Shown one piece after another: positions 11,181 to 24,100 of a stretch of DNA of 64,000 nt. Under the pieces are notes generated by a model. The model did no database searches. It saw only the letters and a program-made list of their open reading frames with translations, and was not told the DNA's origin. Every line of letters begins with the position of its first letter. Positions within the stretch are counted from its first letter, which is position 1. The DNA is from Numida meleagris (lineage: Eukaryota > Chordata > Aves > Galliformes > Numididae). The stretch spans positions 23,552,616 through 23,616,615 of the forward strand of contig NC_034414.1 of assembly GCF_002078875.1 (NCBI RefSeq), read 5' to 3'. The translations under genes and the position numbers were made by a program.

Positions 11181-14100
11181 CGCGTATCAGAAGCGGCTAT
11201 TGGTCACTGAAAGCAAGGACCCTCTGGAGCTGATGAGATCCTCTCCCCTAGGTACACACATAGTGCTTCCGCAGGCAGCTACTGCTGCTGGTTCCTCATT
11301 GCTGCACAAAAAGTGTGCCAGCACAAACGTGTGATCCTAAAGAGAACGTGCAGATGGCAGAAAACACACCGCAGCCCTCATCCCAGGGGCACGGCTGCAT
11401 CCAGCAGCAGGTGTTTGCAAACTACATGGCTCAGACATTCATCAGCTAATCGTTTCCAAAAAGAAGAAAAAAGAACAAACAAGAGCCCTTGAATTGGCCT
11501 TGAGAGACAAGAGGGTGAGGAAGAATGGTACGTGAATACTGTTATCCATTTTATTCTACTGCACTCTTGAGGAAAACCACCAACAATAAACTAATGCTGG
11601 AGAAGCGTAGAAGTGTGCACTTCCACGTTACTTGTCATTAACGGAAAAATAACAACAGATTGCAGCCTCAGCCCCGCCTTCGCTGGAAGCCCTTTGATTT
11701 AGGCTGCAGACCTTACTCTCCTCCCCTCTTGCAGATCACAAGTAACCATCTCACGGAACAGGAATTCTGGCACAAAGGCCCTCTGCCAACACAGCCAGTC
11801 TTCCTGCACCGCATGGCTCGTGCTTAAATTCATCTTTTAGGTAACATTAATCTCCGGAGATTTGCAGTAGAGAACAGCAACGTAAGCACTTTGGCTCCCT
11901 GCCTTTTACTTCTTCCAAATTTGTCCATTTCCCCCCTCCTTGCACAACACCGCCATCACAAAATACAAAAGCCACATCATTTATTTTTACCTCATCAGCT
12001 CTTTATCGATCCTCAGATCTCCACTAGCATCTGCTCGTACGCTTTGCAAAGAGAATGAAGAAAAACAACCAAAACCTACAGAAAGCCCCTGAACTAAATT
12101 AGTTTCACCTTCTGCAGCCACGATGGGATTATACTCTTTTCCAAACTGGAACAGCTTCCAGCTCAAATTCTGAGCTAAGAAACCTCCTCAGCTGCTGCAG
12201 AGCAGCCCAGGCACTTCCATCAGCTTGGTGCATAACAAGTCAGCCAGAGTGCCCGTAACACGGCCTCCAGCAGTCTTTTTCCAGAAGCCCGACAATGCAA
12301 ATGCACAGCCATGAAGAATTAATAAGAAGATAACGGAGCACGTGATATTTAAATTGCAAGAACTGCTGGATGCAAGTGCTACTCCTAAATTATTCAGAGT
12401 CTTTGCTCTTGCCCATCTCCCCCAAGTTGTGGGAGCTCAGAGAAAGGTCTTCTGTGGGAGGGGAAAAGACCCAGGGCAGACACGCAGCCAGGAGCCAGCA
12501 ACAAGCAGCTTCTGTTTGCATGCAGGTTTCGAGCGGCGGCACAACTCTGAGTAGAGGACCTCTCTGGTGCCACCACCCCCACCAGGCACAGGGATTCAGT
12601 TCTTACCTGGATGTGGGCGACGGCGGGACAACTGGCAGGCACCTTGGGATTCCTACAATAAAGCCAAGCTGTGTATGAGGCTGAAATGGGGCAAACTCAA
12701 CCAGCATAGAAACACCGAACCACTGAAAATGGGAAAATAAGCACAAGTCTTTGAAATAAATTAGTTATTCAGCTGTTCTCAGCCACGGTGCCGGTACCCA
12801 CAAGATCCTATCACTTCTGCCTTACCTCGCTGTCTCCCTCCATGTGCCACCCACCTTAATTACTCCTTCTGTCTACACGCCTTCCCCTTCTTTTCATAAA
12901 CACTGGGGAAGAGCTGAAATTGCTACTCCCAGCCTGTTCCTACTACTACTTTTCGTGACAAATGATAGTACCAGCTGGTCAAAGCTGCAAGCAGAGCCAA
13001 GAGAGAAGCCCACTCTCTCCCTGCCAGAGCTGTGCTAGGTGGGACGCCACGTTACACTCACCCACACGTAAACACGAGCGAAGCGAGCTCCGAGGCAAGA
13101 AGAGACAGGAACGGCCTCCAACATCCCTCATGGCCAGCGAGGGACAGAAGGGGCTGAGGGGGCCTCCCAAAGCCACCCTGCCAGAGGGAGGGGAAGCACC
13201 ACGCCCACTGGGTCTGTCTTATGAGTCAGAAGGGAGAATCAAGATGGTCTGGTGGGAAGGAGTGCCCCAAGCATGGTTTAACTGCTACCGAGCGGAAACT
13301 GATACAGACACTGCAGCAGAGCGGCTCAGTGCTCTTGTGCGAAGTAATTCTGATGAAATCTAGCAAGTACCTTCATCACCACAAGCACTCCCACTATCTG
13401 ATGAGACACGATGAAGCAAAGGAGGCAGAATTTTCCACCCCACACCACAGGAGCCTCTCTGGAGCAAATCAAACCAACCCTAGCAAGCAGATGCAGCAAA
13501 ACTGGTGTCAAAGCTACACATAAGGTGAAGAGCAACCATTTGACACTGGCAGTGGGAAATTCAGTTAGCATAAAAACAGAAGTAGGATGCAACAAAGACG
13601 ATAAAGGGCCTGCAATTCTGTGCAACACTGCTGTTGAACTCACAGATGTGACAAAGAAAAGGCACAGATTAAGAAAAAAGGCTGCCCCGCTCATCAGACA
13701 ACACTCAGTTCTGGAGGGCACCAGATGAGTTCCTGACAACCTGGACATCTCTGTCCCACGCGTGAAAAAACAAGGTTGTTTTTGACCAATTCTCACAAAT
13801 ACCACTCAGGGGAAACATTCAGAAATCAAGTTATAAACAGCATGGAAAAGAGAAATCGCAACAACCATCACAGGATTGACCTGAGGCAAGGCGATGACCA
13901 CTTCTTTTCTGAGGAATGCCCCAGCTCTGAACACTGAAGGCTGCGGAAGAAAAGAAAACCACGAACCTTTGTTCCTTGCTGCCACACCGATGCATTTTTT
14001 CCTCACGTTGGCCTAGAAAAGCAACAGTCTCTCACTTGACTGCAGTTCCCAAGAACACAGCAAGAGAGCTACCTCAGAATAGGAACTCTGGGTGCATGCA

Positions 14101-16929
14101 AGCAGCACTTCTTACTTTTACATCACTACAAGGGTCCTGCTAGCAGATGAGAAAAAGAAACGTAGCAGCAATTAACACAATACCTCACGTCTCAGTGGTT
14201 TCTGGCCTCAAAAGGCACAGCCCCCCATTCGGGAGCCCTCAGCTGTGAGGAAATGCCAGAGCTCACAGCAGCACGCGGGCCTTTCTCCAGCTTGCTGGGG
14301 GTGCAGTTTTAGTCAGTCTAGCTCTGAGAAACAAATCCAAAGCATGTTTCTTGATCATTAACAGTAATTTTCACGTGCTCACAACAGATTTAAAGGCCCC
14401 AAGTGACAGAGAACCTCCTATCTCCCAAATTATTTTCTCTCTCAGCCAACAGAGCAAAGACCAGCAGAATTACACAGGCTCAGTTACAGAGAGCACACAG
14501 AAGGTCATCGCCATGGTTCTTCATAGCTCTTAAGGCACAGAAGGAGAAGCTGCAGACCGTTCCATGATCATACAAACACCACAGTTATTCCACAGATTAC
14601 CAGATTATCCCACTAAGAACGTTCTCTTCCATCTGAAGCCTCGTGCTGCTTATTTTTATTTCACTTCTTGTTAGGTCACCGACAATGCTTTTCCTTCATG
14701 AGAATTTATACTTCAAGAAAGATGGAGATTGCTTAAATCGAGGAAGTTAATCTTTCACATTAAGGTTCGATTCTAGCTTTTAAATGCTTTCTTACATATT
14801 AAGAGTTCATCCTGTTTCTATATCCTTTCCTCACTTCTGCAAAGCCCCACTCATTAGCTGCATTCTGCATTTTCTGCCTTTGTGGTGAGTAACAACGTCA
14901 AAAGATTTCCAGCAAAGACGTTGCTCGGAAATGCAATGCATCTTAAATATAATGTATCCTAAATGTCACAACAGTAAGGCCAGAGGACACCCGCAGGAAT
15001 TACTCCAGGCTGTAACATATGTATAACGGAAAGTAAGTGAAACATTCAGCTCCATACCTACTTGTGAGGGAAAAGTATCACTTTCCACCTTGTGGGCAGG
15101 TGGCACTACCCCCGAGTTAAAGCAAAACAGTGTGTCATGGTAACGTATCTACGGGCCATGTCAGCCGTAACGCTAAGTGACTCAAATTTACACCATTTTT
15201 ATTTCATAAATATTTGTTTTTTCAACTGACTCATTGCACAAGATATTAAACAGACCAGACCGAGCACCTTTGCAGAAGTATCGTCTAACACATCCCACCT
15301 ACACCCATTTAAGTGGTTTGATAAGGAAAGATGAGAGGGAAAAAGCTACAAATGATGAGATTCCGAGCCCCTAGCCTCAAGTTAGATCAAATCAAAGCCA
15401 ATTTTAATTTAATTTAGACAGATGATACAAACAAGTATTCTAAGCAAAACTTGGTATGCACTGATGCATTCTACAGAACCATCAATCCTGATATCCAATA
15501 AAGCAAAAAGCTACTTTGGCAAGGCTTACCGTTTAACATCTCCGAAAGTTTTATTTCCCAGTCTCCAGCATAATTCTGAGGCAGACTGAGGCTGGACTTC
15601 ATCACAGACACAGCCTGTCTCCTCCCAAAGGAATTGCAGGATGGTACCAAGGCTGCAGAAGAGGTTGGCCATGGAATATTTACTTATGTTTTTCTATAAA
15701 AATTTTAAAGCGGAAGACCTCGCTACACAGCCTTTAGTTCACTGCCGTTCAAAACTTCACCACATAACACATGCACCATCAGAAGTGGCCGCATTGTGTG
15801 CGTTGCACAGATGAGATTCTGTCAGCGGGGACATGATTTTCCTTTTCCTTTTTGTCTAACCATTGAAACCTGAACAGTTTTAAAAGTAATGGTGTGAAAA
15901 CCAACACAAATTTGCAACTTGAAAGAGCAAGATGTTAATTAGCTAAAAGCATAGAAGTCCTGACTTTCTGCAATAGTGGAGAAGTACGTACAAAATATTT
16001 CAGTGAAGACAAAACTATATTATTTAAAAAAAAAAAAAGCGTGCCAGAGACTTACTGATGATTTTGCATTTTTATTAAGTACACAGTAAGATGTGTGAGA
16101 AGCATATAATTAATTGCAAGGTGATTAGAGAGAGCTCTAAGTTTTCCAACTATGTGGCAGTGTAAAGCAAAAGGAGAATTTCATAGCAGTAATGATCGAT
16201 CGGTTCAGAATTATATAACATGCCATCAAACGATGGCAAGAGCTGCATTTTTGCTGTGCTGGTTGCCTTGGATGCTCTCCCTGATGTGACAGGGTTGCAG
16301 ATTTCCATTAGTGCTGAAAATCACCAGTACTTCTTGTCCCTGCCCAAAATAGTTCCCGAGGATCAAGCAGCACGAAGGCCAAAAATGGAGACGCTTCCCA
16401 AACAACCTATATTTGAATGACATTGCTTTGGCTATATGACCCTGAGGACGCCAAAACACGCTTTCCCTCCCCTCGCTCCTGCCCACCAGCAGCAGCCTTT
16501 GTGCAGACGAGCGATGCTGCAAAGAGCACGGCAAGGACGCGGAGAGCAGGTGAGCAGAAGCGCTGACCCGGGCTGCGCTGAGCCTACAGAAAATGGCTGG
16601 CTCGCCGGGAAGCACAGCGCGCCGGCACTCCCAGCTCCATCCCACCTCCCCGGGACGTGGGTTTACAGCACACGCTGCCCGGCGCGCGCCTGAGAGCAGC
16701 GTGACGGACGGGCACGCACAGGGGAGAAAGGGAGAGAAGAAAAGCCTGGGAGCGAATCGGCTTCTTCCAGCGCTTGTCATTTCCCCGAGCACTTCGTTAT
16801 CGTGACTCCACAATAACAGTACCGTGGGGGACTATTCCCCCTTCCGCCTGACAGCGCAAGCGACACGGCAAAGCAATGACGGCCATTTCCAAGGGGAAAA
16901 TACTCTCGATTTATACGTTATTTCTTAAG

Positions 16930-17790
16930 AGATTACCTAAACGTAACGAGGATTTCCTATTCCATTGTGTTGGGAAATAAGAGGCTCCGCTGTTTGCGAA
17001 CCAACGAGCGAAAGCGCCGTTCCAGTCACGCTACGGCAGCGCACACCTCGTTCACCCCTCCGACGGAGGCCGCCCCGTTCCGGGCTCCCGTGTCCCCGCA
17101 CCGACCGCCCCGCACGAGGACACCCGCGGCCCGGGGCTCCCGCCCGCGCGGACCCCGCCGTGTCGCGCGCCCCCTCACAGCCGCCGGCGGCCGCGCCCCC
17201 TCCTCGCGCAGCCACAGCGGGATCCGGCGCCCCCGCCCCGCCGCGCCCCGCGAAGGGCTCGGTATCTGCCGAGCATCACCGTAGCGCCCGGCCGAGCGGC
17301 GGCACGGGGCGGGCCGGGGTGAATCACCTCAGGAGGCGCCCGGCCCGTCTCCGCGTCCGAACCTCCAGTGCCGGAGGCGGGACGGGCCGCCCACAGGACC
17401 CCGCGCTCCGGTGCTCCCCGGCCCGCTCCCGCTCACCTGCCCCGCCGCCGCCCCCGGTCGCTCTGCGCCGCCCGGGCAGTTCCGCATCGAGCGCCAGGAG
17501 CGGAACGCGCCACCGCCGGCCGTAGGGAGGGAGAGAAGGAGGGGTGGAACGAACCACTCGCACCGGCGGTGAGGGGGGAAGGCAGGTACTTCCCGCCCCC
17601 GGGCGCGCTGCCGCCGAGCGCTGTGCTCCTCCCAGGGGCAGCCCTGCATGTTTCTGCAGCACGAAGCGCCAGAGCGCGGCGCCGGCAGCAGCAGCCCTCA
17701 GGTGAAGCGTCCGAGCGAGGCCTGGCTCCGCGCAGGCAAGGCCAGCGTGAGCGGCGGGGGTTAGGAATGGCCCCAGCGAGGAGATGCGGT
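16930..17790. promoter_or_regulatory. CpG island, likely MADD promoter
   Basis: This is a sharp change from AT-rich flanks to dense G+C with many CpG, including repeated CCGCCCC/GGGGCGG boxes that suit Sp-family factors. Its position matches the start of MADD: no other gene start is near, and NR1H3 ends 3.2 kb to the right on the same strand. Moderately CpG-rich sequence continues left to about 16.4 kb. The long open frames here are a by-product of G+C content. Confidence 0.8.
17437..17660 (-). other. MADD: Probable MADD non-coding exon 1 (boundary at 17437 predicted, upstream limit unknown)
   Basis: Inside the CpG island the minus strand carries an excellent donor, GGCAG|GTGAGC, with the exon ending at 17437. 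It is the best candidate to splice to the MADD 5'UTR acceptor at 5070. The transcription start cannot be placed from sequence alone; 17660 is only an approximate outer limit. The alternative is that another donor in the island is used. Confidence 0.5.
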
Positions 17791-20490
17791 GCCGGGAACT
17801 CAGGGTGAAATGTGAGGGCTGCTACCTGCTGGGCCCTGGTTTGGAAGAGAGCAGGGCTGGGACGAGCTCGAGGTTTGGCTTTCTGAACTTATTCCAAGCT
17901 GCCGTATGCGGCACACCCCAACCCATTTATTAGCGAAACCAAAACGACTGAAATAAACCCCAAATGCAACCAAAACTACCACTGGTATCCCAGTGATTTA
18001 AAACAACAAAAAGGTGCAAAATGGTTAAAAAAAAACACAACCCTGGCATCGACATCCCATACCTGTCTGTGCTCTCACCTGGCAGAGGAACTGGGATTTT
18101 CCTTTCCTCCTGCCCCACCCACGTGCACAGGCTGCACAAGCCTGGCCCTGTCACAGGTCCAGCCACAGGGCTGCCCCCCACCACCCCCACAGCAAGGCAC
18201 TTCAAGCACCCCAAATTCTCCAGCGCCCAATGAGCAACACTGGAGACTTGGAGCAGTGGGCAGCATGCTGCAAATACTGAAGCACCACTGATCTTGAGGC
18301 AGGTCCTATCTCCTCACACCCTCTTACTGACCTCCCTGGGCTAACAGCTTCCATTTGAGAAGCAGTTATAAAACTAGGAATTAACCCCGTACTCGTTTGG
18401 ACCTAAAAAAAATATAATAAAGACTTATCTTTGCTTCCAGGATAATGAAGAGGGATGGAGAAGCCAGAGCCACGCAAAATCTCTTTTCTCCAGTCCCATC
18501 AACATCATTGGCTGTAACTTCAAAATCCCTGTTTGCATGCAGCTTTTCTCTTCAAATTAATAAAAAATGAGATGGCAGCAGCTCAGGCTGCAACTTCAAA
18601 GCAAGTGCCTATTATCAGGCAGCAACTTCATTGCCACCTCCCTTCTGGCTGCTGACAGCCTCATTCGTCAGCAGACCCTTCAGCAGGGCCCAGCTGTCCT
18701 CTCATCCATCCAGGGCTGGCCTAGCCTCCCAGCAATGCTCACTGCTCCCCCCCTCACTCCTAGTGAGCCCTATGTGAGCAGTTATCAACTTGGACCCATA
18801 TTTCAATTCTGTTGAGCCGATCTATATGAAAAGCAGAGTGGAACACGTGGAATAAAATGATTGAACTCTGAATGCAGCCCACAAATCAAAGTGAGACATG
18901 TATAGGTAATAAACAGTCTTCACGACACGCACTTTTATCCACCTCTTTGTTGGCTACAGCACATAGGAGGGTGAACATTGGACTAAAATCCCACGCTGAA
19001 GGTCAAAGAACCTGCTTGGGGTTGCACTATTACTTATTTCACTAACTAATTCCTGCTTCTCCTCAACCTATATCCTCACTTTCTTATTAGCCTGCGAGTT
19101 TGTTACACCAAGAACTTACTCCACCTTCCTCCAGTCTAACGATGCCATCAGAGAATGTCAAAATCCTGTATTAGGCTTTATTCTTTTATATAAACATTAA
19201 CATTTCTCAAACAGATTAGTTAAAAATACAGATTTAAACAAGATTTTTTTTTTTTTTGCAATTGCAATGAGTTATAAAAAACAACAGATTATTTTACGGA
19301 TTGTTACAAGTGCTTTACAAAGGTGCAGAGTGAAGGCCAGTGGCAAGGGACCAACCTCAAGTGCAAAATGGACACAATACCCTCACCACGGGCATAGCGC
19401 TCAGATACACAGCCAAAAAACAAACAAACAAAAAAAAACCAACACGAGCCATGTGAAATAGGCTCTCGGGATGCTCACCAGGCAAGCAAACAGACCCCTA
19501 TGACAGAGAAGACTCATGAGACCAAACTACCAGGATACTTCAGGTTACATCTCTGAGATCAGCCATAAAGATGTTGTTTCTTGGAAAATAAGGAACATAT
19601 TTTGGAACGGTATCTTTCTTTTGTCAGACAACATATTGCTTTAAGTCTCAGAATACTTATGGATGTGGATACTTAAGAACACGGGGCATAAATCCAGTGC
19701 GGCTCTCACCGTGCCCTACGTGAAAAAAGGATACAAGACCCAAGTGTCCTTCTAAAGCAGTTGGCACTCCTCATAGAGCTGGGACCTCCATATCCCATCA
19801 CAACCACTAGAACCTCGAGAAAGTACCTTGGAAAGACTTTGGCATGAGGAAGAAGATGCAAGCGGATGTAGTAACACTCGATATTCCTGCAGCCCACAAT
19901 CTGAGAGTTGTGCAGCCCTTAGCTTGTGCAATGCCCACATATTTCACTAAATGCAGTGTGTCCTCTCTCCTTGGCTAATACATCTTCACGCTCACCTTGG
20001 AACACATGCCATATGCTCCAAATTCTCGGAAGTTTTGGAGATCCTTCCACCACATCTGCCTTGCCTAGGTACCAGTCCTTCCCACCTTTCTCTCTTCTTC
20101 CACCCCTAAAGACAGAAAAAAATCTATGCCCTGAATTGTTTTGAACTAAAGTTTTACAGCTGTTAGCAAGTCAAAGGTAAAGTGAACTGGCTGCGAATCA
20201 GCATGAGATAGAATTGTGATACATTACATTTAAAAAAAAAGTCCTCTACTTTATGCCTGACATTTTTCTGGTGTACAAATGTTCCCTATCCAGAGGATTT
20301 CCCTGTTACACAAAGGGTACTACACATTAGAATCGCAGAATGGCCTAGGTTGGAAGGGACCTTAAAGGTCATCTAGTTCCGACATCAGAGTAATCCTCTT
20401 TCCATAGGAGGGCCAGAATGAAAGGGCAACTCTAGAGATGAAGTCTCACAATAAAGAAATAACAGCTACTTCTCTTGGAATCTTTGTAAA
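17791..20490. other. Intergenic interval between MADD 5' end and NR1H3 3' end
   Basis: About 2.7 kb of mostly AT-rich sequence with a T14 run at 19244-19257, an AAAC-repeat and poly-A tract near 19423-19438, and the CR1 piece at 20329. No exon was recognised. Its short length means MADD upstream control elements would sit close to the NR1H3 transcription end. Confidence 0.75.
20329..20405 (-). repeat. Short CR1 3' end fragment
   Basis: The plus strand reads TAGAATCGCAGAATGGCCTA then GGTTGGAAGGGACC and AAAGGTCATCTAGTTCC, a diverged CR1 3' terminus in minus orientation. It lies about 100 bases beyond the NR1H3 polyadenylation signal, so it is probably just outside the transcript. Confidence 0.85.
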
Positions 20491-20510
20491 GGGCAGTACA
20501 TAGAAGATAT

Positions 20511-20516
20511 TTTATT
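20511..20516 (-). terminator. NR1H3 polyadenylation signal AATAAA
   Basis: This is the first canonical AATAAA on the minus strand after the stop codon, giving a 3'UTR of about 0.5 kb. Cleavage is expected some 15-25 bases to the left. Confidence 0.6.
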
Positions 20517-21014
20517 TATAGGAAACCCAGTGAAACCCCTAGAACATCCACACTGACTTCCCTGAGCTCCTCAGATCCAGGTACACTGGGGACCCTGCAT
20601 AAGCCTTTTGAGCTGGGTTACTCTCAATAGAGAGGGTTTGGCAAATTCCTGCAAATTCATTTTCATAATCAACAAGAGAGGAAAGGATCAATGAGCAAAT
20701 CCCCAGGACGTGCTTAGAAAAGAGACTGAAGAAAGAGGTGTATGTGTGTGGAGAGAGTCTTCATTTCTACCGTTTTCAGATGTTTCATGTTATTCATTTG
20801 GGGTGTGGGCACTACATCAAAACCAACCCCCATCATCTGATCTACCCCAGCTGCCTCCTGCATAGTCTCATTACAACATTGAAACCCCAAGCTCGTCACT
20901 CTCTGCACTGCCTAGCCCAGAGTTCAGTGCTTTGGAGAGGGGAGGCTGGCTTCTCGTTAGCAAAGGCTGGGACACGGCGTTATGTCAGCACATCAGTGCC
21001 CTGGGAGCACGCGG

Positions 21015-21161
21015 TCACTCATGCACATCCCAGATTTCTGAGAGCAGGGGAGGGAGTTTCTTGTCCTGCAGCCGAAGGGCAAACACCTGTTCGGAGTGAA
21101 CACTACTTAGTGTCCGAAGACTGACCAGCTTCATTAACATCCGTGGAAACATCAGGTGATC
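21015..21161 (-). CDS. NR1H3: NR1H3 last coding exon (dimer helix and AF-2)
   Basis: The acceptor is GACCCTGCAG|G. It encodes residues 362-409 and a TGA stop: [35 protein letters not shown] and the AF-2 helix [13 protein letters not shown]. It is almost identical to human at the C-terminus. Confidence 0.97.
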   Translation of the reverse strand, partial: DHLMFPRMLMKLVSLRTLSSVHSEQVFALRLQDKKLPPLLSEIWDVHE

Positions 21162-24100
21162 CTGCAGGGTCAGAAATTGACAGCTGTTAGTAAATTCACA
21201 CTAAAGCTTTGGTTTTTAAAAACAAACAAACCCCACCAAACCACTGTGGATTATGCATTGTAAATAATACCAATTCCCTCTAGAACCAGCATTATCCTAG
21301 AGGCACCAGTGTGGAAGAACACAAATACAACATGCTCCAAAACTCCAGACTTTCCATGCCAGGTAACTACGGAGCACAATACAGGACAGCGGGCTGTGAC
21401 AGCTCACAAATCCTCCATTTACAGCTGCTATCAAACAGCCACAGAAGGGAACAGCGTGACAGTACAGGCAGCAAGAGATGTATTCCTGACGCTACTGTCA
21501 GAACTGTGCCTGCATAAACACAAATTCAGTTTGCATCATCACCAGGGATGTTCCAGTCAGACACTTACATTTGGTCTGTTGATGCAAATGTAAGAATGAA
21601 GGGCTTCCACATAGGTGTGTTGCAGTCTCTCCACCAGGGACTGGTCCTGCACATTCGGTCGGTCTACCAAAAAGCAGGTCAGAAGTAAGCAGGTTGCTAC
21701 AGGCAGCATCACTAGACTTGACCCTGGTCTAGCCTCAGTAAGGACTCTCCCCAAAACTCATCTAGCATTCACCCACAACAGCTGGGACAGTCGTCCATGA
21801 ATGCAGAAGCTATGTCAGTTTTCTCTTACTGTTCTTTCTCAATCATGTCTAACACATACAAGGAGTCAGATCAGATTCCTATAGAGGTAGAAGATTATAG
21901 AGACCAAAAAGCACTATATAGATGTTTTTGGTCTCGCATTTGTGTCTGTCTGAAGATGAAAAGCTGCCATTATACTCAGGAGGGAATGGGAAAGTTTCTC
22001 CAGCAGCTGAGCCAGTCCAAAAACAGGAACAAATAAATAATTCTGATCTTTCAGGTCACAAGACACAGAAAACAGATGCAAGGAGTAGAGATAGCTTCTT
22101 TGTATAGTCCTTTACTGGCCCAGAACAATATTGGTCTCTCAGAGTACCTGCACTTGTCCACTAGATGTCACTCACACCATGCTACTCATCACACACCAGA
22201 GACCCCAAACATGTTAAGGGGACAATAAAAAAGCAACTTTTAAATGAGGTAGGTCAATATTGGCTGATTTTGCTATACGTATTTTCATCAGAGAAGAATC
22301 TGATTTTCTCTTGAGGTAGCACTGGAAGATTCAGAATATAACGAATACTGCAAGCAGAGGTAGTAACTTGTTCATTCATCGTAAGACCTTACTCCTTCTA
22401 TTACTTCTTTGCTGTTCACAGTCTTCCTTAACTCTGTTTCTTTTACCCTGCAACTCAGTGCTGCAGCTTTTCAGATCTCTCTGGCTTTTTACCTGCAGAG
22501 AAAATGTTGATGGCGATTAAAAGTGCATATTCAGCATCATTGAGTTGTAGCTCATTCATTCCCTTCGAGAACTCAAAGATGGGGTTAATGAACTCAAATT
22601 GCAGACCTGCAGCAAACAGAAGAGGTTAAGGGTCAGCAATGGCAATTGCTTTCTCTCTCTCTCTCTCCACCTCACAGAATAAGCTGTCAGAAACACACTC
22701 AGTATGTCAGGGAGCAGGGAAGACAGGCAGCAGACAAATATCCTTACATTATGTCCCGTGTTTGGTTGAATTCTCCCTTCACATTGTACCACAAGTGGTG
22801 AGCACCAACAACAGCAGGTGAGGAGGCAGGCCCTAACCATAGTATGGTACTATTTCTGTGTTTTCCTTGAATCTTAAATACCACTCCACAGCACATTCAT
22901 AGGCAATATCTAAAGGAACACACCATCAGTTCTCAGATAAGTCTATCTCAGAGACAAAATCCCACAAGTAAAAAATCTACGCTTTCTACTCCACACCACC
23001 ATCTCCTTCAAACCTGGCAGCCCTCTTGCTTTTAAATCAAGTTTTAATTCCATGCTGCTGATTCATCTGAAGTCTTGAGATAAAAAACACAGTTCCAAGA
23101 GGTCTGAACTACTCAGTTTCCTTTAGCTCAAAAATCTGGGAGAGCAGAGTAAGAGGCTGATCTAGACTTACAATCACCTTCTTTGATAACAGCCTGGCAG
23201 AAGCACAATTATATTTATTCTGTCATAACATACAGAAGACACTATCATTTCGTGTCTCCTTGTGCTATGTGCTGTACAAACATTCTGAAAACTAAGCCTT
23301 TTCCCTAAAACAGCATCCAAGTCTTATTTCCTGTAGTGTGGAAGAGCAGGATGGAGGGAATCTCCCTGGCTGCCTTCTTTTTGCCTTTCTAACAAGCTGA
23401 AGAAAAGGCTACCATGGAGAGCATCAAGGAGGAAAAGTATTTACTAAAAGCTGAAAAAGAAATAAAGTTCAGTTCCCTTGAGTTTTGAGCCTTTGTCATG
23501 AGAAACTGAGCGTTACAGTTTGAAAGTGCAGTTGGCTGGTGTGCTGTGGCAGTATGCTCCTAGAAGGCCATCAGCAGCCTGGAGGGCTGAGACACCCTGA
23601 ACTTGTCCATGGAAGGTACAAAGAATCACAGCAGCTGAGCTTCTGAGTCTTGTGGACTACTAAAGCTTTTTCTTATGAGAATGTACTGATTTTAGATCCT
23701 CTCTAACATAGCTATCTCATCCCTAAGCAACACGACTCTTACCCCCCTTTTTCACTTATCCTGATACCAGATTGTTTCCTCCCTTGCTCCCAGTCACTTT
23801 CTATGGCTCTTGCTTATTCCCAGTGTTCACAATAATCCTTCTGTGAACAGGGTCATTGGTCTTCTCCTGTTTTAAACCACTCATCTAACTTCAAGCTCTA
23901 TATACTATTACCAGCAGCCCACATGAAAAATGAGAAGATCAAAGAACACAAGACAGGGAAGGAAGAAACACCTGTCTAATGCAGCACCTGCTTTGGCGAA
24001 GTCATCCCGATTATAGCTCAGGTCCTTCAGAAAAGTGATGCTCTCAATCTCTGGATTGTAGCGCCGAGATGTCTCCAACAACATCACCTGAAACCAGAGA

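Larger units (their letters stand above)
5071..17436 (-). other. MADD: MADD 5' intron (about 12.4 kb) with CR1 insertions
   Basis: The span lies between the predicted non-coding exon 1 and the start-codon exon. It contains CR1 fragments at 5783-6012 and 8830-9942 and a GC-enriched patch at 10740-11180; the rest is unremarkable AT-rich sequence. Several open frames of 60-160 codons occur, but none resembles a known protein. Large first introns of this kind often hold enhancers, but none can be proved here. Confidence 0.65.

Noticed and set aside
13326..13805. Minus-strand open frame of 159 codons with hydrophobic stretches in the MADD intron
   Set aside because: The hydrophobic runs come from T-rich sequence. 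There is no family resemblance and plus-strand frames overlap it.
16965..17808. Long Arg/Pro/Ala-rich open frames in the MADD CpG island
   Set aside because: A composition artefact; the region is explained as promoter and non-coding exon.
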